Assembly (NCBI GenBank): GCA_937890005.1
Contig: CALBZA010000017.1
Location: 155,383 to 219,382, forward strand
Source: an uncultured Verrucomicrobia subdivision 3 bacterium
Lineage (GTDB): Bacteria > Verrucomicrobiota > Verrucomicrobiia > Limisphaerales > DASXHY01
DNA length: 64,000 nucleotides
Direction: 5' to 3'
In this document: piece by piece, positions 1 through 7,244 of the stretch
Layout of the letters: each line of letters begins with the position of its first letter
Position numbering within the stretch: position 1 is the first letter of the stretch
The notes under the pieces: generated by a model
Databases searched by the model: none
What the model was told of the DNA's origin: nothing
The model's input: only the letters and a program-made list of their open reading frames with translations
Translations under genes and position numbers: made by a program

Positions 1-1
1 T

Positions 2-178
2 CTCGCGCTTCTGGCGGAAGGTCTGAGCAACAAGGAAATTGCGGCAAAGCTGTTCATCAGTCCGGGAACTGTTCGCGGACACCTGATGCACATTTACGAG
101 AAACTGCATGTGCGATGCCGGACGGAGGCTGCCATGAAGTACATGAAATCCCATCCTGTACTGCCCAAGAAGATTTAG
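2..178 (+). CDS. LuxR/NarL-type response regulator, C-terminal end only
   Basis: The reading frame is open from the left edge and gives the last 58 residues of a protein ending in a LuxR-type helix-turn-helix. Visible are GLSNKEIAAKLFIS (scaffold helices) and SPGTVRGHLMHI (recognition helix), followed by YEKLHVRCRTEA. The receiver domain must lie upstream of the window. The segment is closely similar to the C-terminus of the complete response regulator at 47099-47740, sharing HIYEKLHVRCRTEA exactly but differing inside the recognition helix (SPGTVRGHLM here, SFDTVRNHLR there). It is probably the output half of a two-component system and a candidate binder of the class 1 palindromes that begin about 170 bases downstream. 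The family call is firm; the target is inference. Confidence 0.9.
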   Translation, partial: LALLAEGLSNKEIAAKLFISPGTVRGHLMHIYEKLHVRCRTEAAMKYMKSHPVLPKKI

Positions 179-528
179 AACGGAATTGTTTCCAGAGCTC
201 CTGGCCTCAGCATAAGTTCAGGCAGAACATTTCGTTCTGACTGTTTTCCTGTCGTTTTGTTCTCCGGTTGAATGACGTTCGAGTTGGTCGATTCAGATCG
301 AAATCGGTTTGTCGGTTCTTCTTCGGATTCTTCATAAAATAAAACAGATGGAACATGACGTACGTCATGTTCCCGAGGTTGCTTTCGCCCTGCTATCGTC
401 CACCCACATCCGAGAAATAGCCACGCGTTGGAAGGTGCCGCCCGGGGAAATGATCGGTTAAGGGGCACACCGGCGAACGCGTGGCAACACCATCCAATCC
501 AACAACCAAACAGAATCAGAGAAGCGTT
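179..528. other. Intergenic region with promoter of the LamG/Ig gene
   Basis: About 350 bases without a convincing gene; the minus-strand frame at 175-468 has no recognisable protein character. It holds the 24-base perfect palindrome at 350-373 and a short hairpin (cagaac/gttctg, 223-239) just after the regulator gene, which is too weak to call a terminator with confidence. Confidence 0.6.
350..373. promoter_or_regulatory. Class 1 operator palindrome, site A
   Basis: A perfect 24-base inverted repeat; the central 20 bases read aacatgacgtacgtcatgtt. Its 16-base core CATGACGTACGTCATG fits the class 1 consensus TAYGACRTWCGTCRTA shared with sites at 12152, 18982, 28297 and 28584. It ends about 155 bases before the ATG at 529. 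A dimeric activator site, probably for a LuxR-type regulator, is inferred. Confidence 0.75.
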
Positions 529-3500
529 ATGATAAATCTCTTGTTAAATGCGGTCGGCAGTCGCTTCGGCAGGCTCGCAGCCGGCCTGGCGCTGGGACTC
601 ACCGTCTCTCCGAACGGGGCGCAAGCAGCGCCGAGTTATTCGGCGGCGGCCCTGGCCAATGGTCCGGCTGGCTTCTGGCAGTTGAGCGAAACCGGCGATC
701 CATCAACCGGAACCCTGTCCGCAGCCGATTCCAGTGGCAATGGCCTTCACGGCACCTATGGAATCTCGTCATACAACGGATATTACAACGTATTGAGTCC
801 GCAACCGCCCCAATACCAGGGCTTCGCGGTTAATCAGGGTGCGCTTCAGACTACTCCGGGCGACATCAATTCGGTAGTAACACTCCCGGCATTGAATCTC
901 AGCTCCACGGTTGTCGATACAACGATCGCGATGTGGATCAACCCGTATCAACAGCCGCCGGCGGACGGCGGTTTGTTCTTTGATCGCAGCGGTGGTGCCT
1001 CGACGGCTGGTTTCGGTTTTGGGGGACAGGATACGACCTTGGGTCTGACGCGGCTGGGATATAACTGGAACGACAGCAACAGCACCTGGAGTTGGAACTC
1101 CGGCCTTTATCCACCCATTGGATCATGGTCGTTCGTGGCATTGGTGGTTCAGAGCAACAGGGCGACTGTCTATCTATACTACATTGATCCAAATACATCG
1201 GAACCGGTTCTCGCGTCAGCGGTGAACAACGTCAACCACTCCCCGGTGACGTGGAGCGGTCCCGGACCGAGGTGGATCGGTGGCGACCAAAACAACGTCA
1301 ATCGCACATTCCCCGGGCAGATTTCCGGTGCGGTCATCTACAATAAAGCGCTCACAGCCGATGAGCTTCTTGGCATGTTTGCCGGGGGCCTTGGCGTGAA
1401 CGGGTTTGCGCCCTCAGTGACCGCACACCCCAAGAACCAATACGCTCTCGCGGGTTCGACGATTTCGCTTCGGGCAACGGTCGGTGGCAGCGGCCCGCTG
1501 AGCTACCAGTGGCAGCTGAATGGTGTCAACGTGAACACTCTGCCCAACAGCGCAAATTATGTGGGAGCAAACTCGAATGTTCTGACAATCGCCAACATTT
1601 CGGCTTCTGAAACGGGAACGTATCGTTTGGTTGTCACGAATCTCCAGGGTACCGCGATCAGCAGCAATGCTACGGTCACCATCCAGGCGCCTGCTTTGGT
1701 GGGCAAGTGGTTCACCAATGGCACGCTTGAAGATCTTTCGGGTTTCTCACCCGCTGGCACTCACGATGCCACGCCGATCGGCTCCTTCGATTATTCATTC
1801 TCAAGCGATGTTCCGAACGGCAAGTCTGGCCAGTCGATCGCGTTGGCGAACGGCACCGGCATTTCCATCCAGAACTCGTCCACTTTCGATGTGAACTATG
1901 TGGATACCTTCGACGAACGAATCAACAATGCATTCTCCGTGGCGGTCTGGGCGAAGGGATGGCCGACTGCGTGGAGTCCATTCGTGTCGAAGTATGGTGA
2001 AACCACTCCGAATCCGTCGGGTGGATGGCAGCTGCGCCAAAACGGACAGAACAATCAGAATCCCCTCTTTACGGTTCGCGGTGCAGCTGGATCTGTTGCG
2101 CTCGGCACCGCACCGTTCAACAATCCGGAAGATCTTGCTGCGGCAGGATTGAATCTGGGCGATGACACGAACAACTGGCATTACTACGTCGGCACCTACG
2201 ATGCATCGACAGGCGTCCGCAGCCTCTATGTGGACGGCATTCTCCGTGCGCAGATCACAAACGGTGTGCTCTACTCCCTGTCACCGGCCGCGTTCCTTTG
2301 CATCGGCGCCCGCGACAGCGGCAACGGCAACTACGGAAGCTACTTCAACGGTCTGATCTATGATGCGCGAATCTACAATTATGCGCTGAGTCCTTCGGAC
2401 GTTCTCGGAGAGTACGGCGTTGTTCCGCCGACAGTCGCTGTTCAACCGCCGGCATCCGTGGCCGTGCTTCCTGGCAGGTTTGTGACCCTGAGCACAACCG
2501 CCAGTGGAACTCCGACGCTTGGATATCGCTGGCAGCGGAATGGAACCGATGTGAGTCTCCTGCCGAACAGCACCAACTACATTGGTGCCAATTCCAACGT
2601 GCTGACCATTCTCAATGTCTCGGCAAATGAGACCGGCACCTATCGTTTGATCGTGACCAACCTGTATGGCACGGCCATCAGCAGTGATTCGGTGGTCACC
2701 CTCGCCGAAGCGAAGCTCGTCGGCCACTGGTTCAAGACTGCCACCCTGGCAGATATCTCCGGCTTCCGTCCCGCCGGCACGCATGACGGCATGGCTATCG
2801 GCGCCGGTGATGTGACATTCGTGGATGATGTGCCTCCAGGTTTCACGGGTCAGTCCGTCCGGTTTGCGAACAGTTCGGGTGTTTCCATTCAGAACTCCTC
2901 GACGGTTGAAGCTAATTACACGAACACATTCGATTCTGTCATCCGCAACTACATGACGGTTTCGTTCTGGGCGAAAGGCTGGCCGGGACAATGGAATCCG
3001 TTCGTGGCGAAATACGGTGAAACCACTCCGAATCCGTCGGGTGGATGGCAGATCCGCCGTCAGAATGACGCGGACAACGTTGCCTGGACCATTCGTGGCG
3101 CGGGTGGAACAGTCGTGGTCGGACAGGCGGTGTTCGGCAACGCTGAAGATACCGCAACCACGGGCTTGACCCTGAGCAGCCAGGCCGGTGTGTGGCATCA
3201 CTACGTCGGAACCTACAATGCAGCTACGGGCGTTCGAACGCTCTTCGTTGACGGTGTTGTGAGGGCCTACGCGACGAACAACGGGTTGTATGCCCTGGCT
3301 CCAGACGCGTACCTGACGGTCGGTGCGCGCGATACCGGCAGCGGCAACTACGGGAACTTCTTCAACGGACAGATCTACGATCTGCAGATCTACAACTATG
3401 ACCTCAGCACCAACGAGGTTCTGGCAATGATCCCGGATCCGGTGATCGTGGCGAATCCGCCGGCGACGCGCACTGCCTACGAAGGCACTACGATGCAGCT

Positions 3501-4638
3501 CACCGTTTCCGCCAGAACCCTGGCGACCCCTGTCACCTATCAGTGGCAGTTCAACGGCAATGACCTGTCCAACGGAAACCTGAGCGGTGCGGTTGTCTCG
3601 GGAGCCAACTCCAACGTTCTGACGATCGCAAACGTGACGTCCGGCGTAGCTGGAGTCTATCGCCTGGTGGTTACAAGCCCTGCGGGTTCTGTGATCAGCA
3701 GTAACTCGACGGTGACCGTTCTTCCTATTGCCAATCCGCCGGGAGCCAATCTCGTCGGCGCTTGGATCACTGGCGATGCCACCCTTGCGGATACCTCCGG
3801 TTATCGGCCTGCGGGCACGCACGACGGATATGGAGTGACCGGCGCGGGAATTCCGGCAACCGGATACGCCTTCACCAACGACGTGCCTCCTGGCAAGACG
3901 GGCCATTCGCTCACGTTCATTGGCAACACGGCGATCGCCATCACCAACTCGTCCACGCTCGATGGCGGGTATATGGATACATTCGATGCCGGTCTCACCA
4001 GCATGACGGTGATGACATGGGCCAAGGGTTGGCCCGGTGGCGGGTGGGATCCGTTTGTTTCGAAGTGGGGTGAGAGCGGCCTGGGATGGCAGCTCCGGCG
4101 AAACGGTGGAAGCAACCCGACATGGACCGTACGTGGTACAGGCGGCGTTGAAGACATGTGGGCCGGAGACCTCTCCATGGGTAATGATGGTCAGTGGCAT
4201 CACTATGCTGGAACCTTCACGTTCGATGGAGTGACTGGTGTGCGGAACCTCTATGTGGACGGCGTTTTGCGCGCCACGCAGGCCGAAGTCGCGTCCTACG
4301 TGGGGTCTGACATGTCGCACCTGACCATTGGTGGCCGGGATAACGGTGGCAACAACTTCGGCAATTACTTCACCGGAGGAAGGATCTACGGCGTTCGGAT
4401 CTACAACGTTGCCCTCAGCGAAGCGCAGATCAACAGCTTCCGTCTGTCGCCGGTAACGCCGATGTTCACCGCACCGCCGGCACTTCACGGAAACAAGTTC
4501 GTGATCAGCTGGAGCGGCGGCACTCTGCTTCAGTCCACGAATGTGGCTGGTCCGTGGGTGCCTACCGGCGCCACGTCACCGTTCACGAATGACGTCACGA
4601 CTGCTCCGCAAATGTTCTACAAGCTGAGCACTCCGTAA
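529..4638 (+). CDS. Large secreted LamG/Ig repeat protein with four LamG-like and three Ig-like domains
   Basis: A 1369-residue surface or extracellular protein. After a signal-peptide-like start (SRFGRLAAGLALGLTVS, cleavage near GAQAA) come concanavalin-A/LamG-like domains at about 35-285, 390-627, 730-965 and 1072-1303, alternating with Ig-like domains at about 295-387, 635-728 and 970-1068. The Ig-like units carry the YRLVVTN and ANSNVLTI signatures. The last 60 residues (LLQSTNVAGPW ... MFYKLSTP) are a module shared with five other proteins here. I chose the ATG at 529, preceded by gagaag; an in-frame GTG at 481 would add 16 residues with no signal character. No catalytic domain is visible, so carbohydrate binding or adhesion is only inferred. 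A 36-base stretch is identical at 1996-2031 and 3016-3051. Site A lies upstream and a hairpin terminator follows. Confidence 0.85.
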   Translation: MINLLLNAVGSRFGRLAAGLALGLTVSPNGAQAAPSYSAAALANGPAGFWQLSETGDPSTGTLSAADSSGNGLHGTYGISSYNGYYNVLSPQPPQYQGFAVNQGALQTTPGDINSVVTLPALNLSSTVVDTTIAMWINPYQQPPADGGLFFDRSGGASTAGFGFGGQDTTLGLTRLGYNWNDSNSTWSWNSGLYPPIGSWSFVALVVQSNRATVYLYYIDPNTSEPVLASAVNNVNHSPVTWSGPGPRWIGGDQNNVNRTFPGQISGAVIYNKALTADELLGMFAGGLGVNGFAPSVTAHPKNQYALAGSTISLRATVGGSGPLSYQWQLNGVNVNTLPNSANYVGANSNVLTIANISASETGTYRLVVTNLQGTAISSNATVTIQAPALVGKWFTNGTLEDLSGFSPAGTHDATPIGSFDYSFSSDVPNGKSGQSIALANGTGISIQNSSTFDVNYVDTFDERINNAFSVAVWAKGWPTAWSPFVSKYGETTPNPSGGWQLRQNGQNNQNPLFTVRGAAGSVALGTAPFNNPEDLAAAGLNLGDDTNNWHYYVGTYDASTGVRSLYVDGILRAQITNGVLYSLSPAAFLCIGARDSGNGNYGSYFNGLIYDARIYNYALSPSDVLGEYGVVPPTVAVQPPASVAVLPGRFVTLSTTASGTPTLGYRWQRNGTDVSLLPNSTNYIGANSNVLTILNVSANETGTYRLIVTNLYGTAISSDSVVTLAEAKLVGHWFKTATLADISGFRPAGTHDGMAIGAGDVTFVDDVPPGFTGQSVRFANSSGVSIQNSSTVEANYTNTFDSVIRNYMTVSFWAKGWPGQWNPFVAKYGETTPNPSGGWQIRRQNDADNVAWTIRGAGGTVVVGQAVFGNAEDTATTGLTLSSQAGVWHHYVGTYNAATGVRTLFVDGVVRAYATNNGLYALAPDAYLTVGARDTGSGNYGNFFNGQIYDLQIYNYDLSTNEVLAMIPDPVIVANPPATRTAYEGTTMQLTVSARTLATPVTYQWQFNGNDLSNGNLSGAVVSGANSNVLTIANVTSGVAGVYRLVVTSPAGSVISSNSTVTVLPIANPPGANLVGAWITGDATLADTSGYRPAGTHDGYGVTGAGIPATGYAFTNDVPPGKTGHSLTFIGNTAIAITNSSTLDGGYMDTFDAGLTSMTVMTWAKGWPGGGWDPFVSKWGESGLGWQLRRNGGSNPTWTVRGTGGVEDMWAGDLSMGNDGQWHHYAGTFTFDGVTGVRNLYVDGVLRATQAEVASYVGSDMSHLTIGGRDNGGNNFGNYFTGGRIYGVRIYNVALSEAQINSFRLSPVTPMFTAPPALHGNKFVISWSGGTLLQSTNVAGPWVPTGATSPFTNDVTTAPQMFYKLSTP
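1996..3051 (+). repeat. Exact 36-base direct repeat inside the LamG/Ig gene (1996-2031 and 3016-3051)
   Basis: Both copies run from ggtgaaaccactccg to tcgggtggatggcag with no mismatch, exactly 1020 bases apart. They mark equivalent positions of LamG domains 2 and 3, encoding GETTPNPSGGWQ. Identity at every third base points to a recent duplication or gene conversion. Confidence 0.8.
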
Positions 4639-4663
4639 CGCTTCGACGAATCGAATAAAATCA

Positions 4664-4699
4664 GAGAGGCAGAGGGTCGCACCTCTGCCTCTCCTTGTT
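4664..4699 (+). terminator. Hairpin terminator after the LamG/Ig gene
   Basis: A 12-base-pair stem (gagaggcagagg 4664-4675, cctctgcctctc 4682-4693) with a six-base loop starts 25 bases after the stop codon. The following T tract is short (cttgtt). Confidence 0.7.
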
Positions 4700-4869
4700 G
4701 AACGGACAGGCATGAATTCGTTTGGAGGAAATGAAGGCAGGAACGCCCGGCTTTGTCTCGTTCCCGGCGCGAACGAGCTCCTGATTTTCTGCCAACGAAC
4801 GGATTATCGAGCGCATGTCCGAATTCAAACGATACGCCCTCAAACTGACTGATCGTTCCGCCTCGCGTC

Positions 4870-5022
4870 ATGTGGACCCTCTTTCAGGAATTTCTCCGCT
4901 TCTGTGCGCGGGAAAAAAAGTGGTGGCTGCTGCCACTGGTTGCCCTTCTGCTCACACTCGCCGCGGTTCTGATCTTTGCGACCAGTCACGGCGTGGTTTG
5001 GTTGATCTATCCGTTCTTCTGA
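4870..5022 (+). CDS. DUF5989-family membrane micro-protein (SxtK-like)
   Basis: A 50-residue protein starting MWTLFQEFLRFCAREKKWWL, followed by a single hydrophobic segment (about 19-38) and the ending VVWLIYPFF. Small one-helix proteins of this form (DUF5989) regularly sit directly before carbamoyltransferase genes; the saxitoxin cluster has an analogous set (SxtI, SxtJ, SxtK). Only three bases separate its stop from the next start, so it is translated as the first gene of the operon. Its function is unknown; a membrane partner for the carbamoyltransferase or SxtJ-like protein is inferred. It is easily missed because of its size, but the family pattern and tight spacing support it strongly. 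Confidence 0.85.
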   Translation: MWTLFQEFLRFCAREKKWWLLPLVALLLTLAAVLIFATSHGVVWLIYPFF

Positions 5023-5025
5023 AGC

Positions 5026-6840
5026 ATGGCGCGCTGGCGAAATATCCTTGGGATTTCCGCCTTCTATCATGATTCCGCCGCCGCGTTGATTTGCGATGGC
5101 CGGATCGTCGCTGCTGCTCAGGAAGAACGCTTCACGCGAATCAAAAACGATTCCAGCTTTCCGCGAAGTGCCATCACCGCCTGTCTGCAACAGGCGCGAA
5201 TCTCGCCGGGCGAGCTCGATGCAGTCGTCTTCTACGACAAACCTATCCTCAAGTTCGCCCGCATTCTGGAAACCTTCCTGGCAATCGCGCCATCCGGCTG
5301 GCGGACGTTTCCGACGGTGATGTCGAACTGGCTCGGCGAAAAGCTGGATCTCCGGAAGACGATTCGCACTGAGCTTCCGGAAATGCGGCGCGACTGCGCC
5401 ATTCTCTTTACGCAGCACCATCAGGCTCACGCAGCGAGTGCATTCTATCCCTCGCCATTCGACGAGGCTGCCGTGTTGACGATCGACGGCGTGGGCGAAT
5501 GGGCGACGACAACCATTGCCATTGGCCGGGGTGCCGAAATCACGATGCTGAGCGAACTGCGTTTTCCGCATTCGCTTGGGTTGTTGTACTCCGCGTTCAC
5601 TGCCTACTGCGGCTTTCGAATCAATTCCGGCGAATACAAGCTGATGGGCCTCGCTCCTTACGGCGAACCGAAACACGCGGACGCAATCTACCGGCATCTT
5701 GTGGAACTGAAGCCTGATGGATCGTTTCGGTTGAATCTGGATTACTTCGATTTCCTTGGCGGAACCGTGATGACCAATGATCGCTTTCATCGTTTGTTCG
5801 GTGGCCCGCCCCGTCGCGATGGAGATCCGATCGAACAAAGGCACATGGATGTCGCCCGCTCGATTCAACTCGTGTGTGAGGAGATGATGCTGCTCATGGC
5901 CCGGCATACCCGAAAGCTGACCGGTTCCAGGAACCTCTGTCTGGCGGGCGGAGTTGCTCTCAACTGTGTGGCGAACGGAAGAATTCTTCGTGAAAAGATA
6001 TTTGATCGGATTTGGATTCAACCGGCCGCCGGTGATGCCGGGGGGGCGATTGGAGCGGCTCTGTCGGCCTGGTATGGCCAGGAGCCGTGGTTGGCGAAGA
6101 GCCGCGATTCCATGGGCGGTGCTCTGCTGGGACCGGAATACTCCGATGCGGAAATCGAATCGACCTTGAAGGCGCACGGCGCCGTTTACTCGCGGTGTTC
6201 CGATGAGGAGCTTCTGGAGAAGACAGCGCGCCTCCTTGCAAACGAGATGGTCGTTGGATGGTTTCAGGGACGAATGGAATTTGGTCCGCGCGCATTGGGC
6301 AACCGTTCCATTCTCGGGGACGCCCGTTCACCGCGAATGCAGTCCGTGATGAACCTGAAGGTGAAGTTCCGGGAATCGTTCCGTCCGTTTGCTCCTGTGG
6401 TGAGGCGGGAACGGGTGGCCGATTATTTCGAGCTGGATGAAGAATCGCCCTACATGCTGCTGGTCGCTCCGGTGCGGACCGAATTGCGCAAACCGGTTCC
6501 GTCGGACAGCCGTGGTTTCGACCGGCTCAAACAACAGCGCTCCACGATTCCGGCGGTGACTCACGTCGATTTCTCGGCACGGATTCAGACCGTCACGAGG
6601 GAGACCAATCCGCGGCTCTACGATCTGCTGCTGCGTTTCGAGCAGGAGACCGGATGCGGTGTTCTTGTGAACACATCATTCAACGTTCGCGGCGAACCGA
6701 TGGTCTGTACACCGGATGATGCCTATCGATGTTTCATGAACACCGAGATTGATTTTCTGATCATTGGCAACTATATCCTGGATCGTTCAACCCAACCTCA
6801 AACCCTGATCGAACGGCGCGTCGCGCCGCAACCCGACTGA
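5026..6840 (+). CDS. O-carbamoyltransferase, NodU/CmcH/SxtI family
   Basis: 604 residues, a full-length member of the family that transfers a carbamoyl group from carbamoyl phosphate to a hydroxyl, typically on a sugar or secondary metabolite. The N-terminal Kae1-like ASKHA domain shows ILGISAFYHDSAAAL, the metal-binding HHQAHAASAFY near residue 130, a LTIDGVGEW phosphate loop and LCLAGGVALNCVANG. The C-terminal YrdC-like part shows WFQGRMEFGPRALGNRSI and VNTSFNVRGEP. No signal peptide, hence cytoplasmic. It sits three bases after the DUF5989 gene and overlaps the next gene by one base (tgatg). The acceptor is unknown; an exopolysaccharide or surface glycan is plausible from the neighbouring SGNH protein. 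Confidence 0.93.
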   Translation: MARWRNILGISAFYHDSAAALICDGRIVAAAQEERFTRIKNDSSFPRSAITACLQQARISPGELDAVVFYDKPILKFARILETFLAIAPSGWRTFPTVMSNWLGEKLDLRKTIRTELPEMRRDCAILFTQHHQAHAASAFYPSPFDEAAVLTIDGVGEWATTTIAIGRGAEITMLSELRFPHSLGLLYSAFTAYCGFRINSGEYKLMGLAPYGEPKHADAIYRHLVELKPDGSFRLNLDYFDFLGGTVMTNDRFHRLFGGPPRRDGDPIEQRHMDVARSIQLVCEEMMLLMARHTRKLTGSRNLCLAGGVALNCVANGRILREKIFDRIWIQPAAGDAGGAIGAALSAWYGQEPWLAKSRDSMGGALLGPEYSDAEIESTLKAHGAVYSRCSDEELLEKTARLLANEMVVGWFQGRMEFGPRALGNRSILGDARSPRMQSVMNLKVKFRESFRPFAPVVRRERVADYFELDEESPYMLLVAPVRTELRKPVPSDSRGFDRLKQQRSTIPAVTHVDFSARIQTVTRETNPRLYDLLLRFEQETGCGVLVNTSFNVRGEPMVCTPDDAYRCFMNTEIDFLIIGNYILDRSTQPQTLIERRVAPQPD

Positions 6841-7241
6841 TGAAACTGCATTTCAAGGAAGACCCCCGTGAATGGCGCAAGATGACTCTGCTGGGATTGA
6901 TCGGACCGACGGTTCTGACCGGCGTTCTGGCAGGCTTCGATGCTATCTCGTGGATGTGTGCAAGCGTTGTCTGGTGCCTGATCGCCTTCGTCGCTGTGTG
7001 CGCTGTGCTTCGTCCAACCTGGTTTCGGCGGCATTATCGGTTCATGACCTGGATCGGATTTCACATAGTCCGGCTGTTCGGTTGTGTGGTTCTGGGTTTG
7101 ATTTTCTTTTTCATCGTCACGCCCATGGGATGGCTGCTGCGGCTGGCAAGGAAGGATCTGCTCGACATGAAATGGAAAACCAGCCGGCACAGTTTCTGGG
7201 TTTCAGCCCGGCCAAAAAGTTCGCTGGAAGAACTCTTCTGA
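6840..7241 (+). CDS. SxtJ-like small membrane protein
   Basis: 133 residues with two or three hydrophobic segments (about 14-34, 36-55 and 68-92, the last including IVRLFGCVVLGLIFFFIVTPMGWL) and a basic, soluble tail. SxtJ-type proteins have this pattern and are found beside carbamoyltransferases. The start overlaps the carbamoyltransferase stop by one base, indicating translational coupling. The N-terminal FKEDPREWRKMTLLGL and the late FITPMGWLLRL-like stretch are typical. Molecular role is unknown; an integral-membrane partner of the carbamoyltransferase is inferred. Confidence 0.8.
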   Translation: MKLHFKEDPREWRKMTLLGLIGPTVLTGVLAGFDAISWMCASVVWCLIAFVAVCAVLRPTWFRRHYRFMTWIGFHIVRLFGCVVLGLIFFFIVTPMGWLLRLARKDLLDMKWKTSRHSFWVSARPKSSLEELF

Positions 7242-7244
7242 CGC

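Noticed and set aside
2281..4488. 735-codon open frame on the minus strand opposite the LamG/Ig gene
   Set aside because: It is a mirror frame of repeated, GC-biased coding sequence; no signal, domain or start context, and the plus-strand frame has clear LamG/Ig domains.
4840..6177. 445-codon minus-strand frame opposite the carbamoyltransferase
   Set aside because: Its translation is Arg/His/Gln-rich without any domain, while the plus strand has all carbamoyltransferase motifs.
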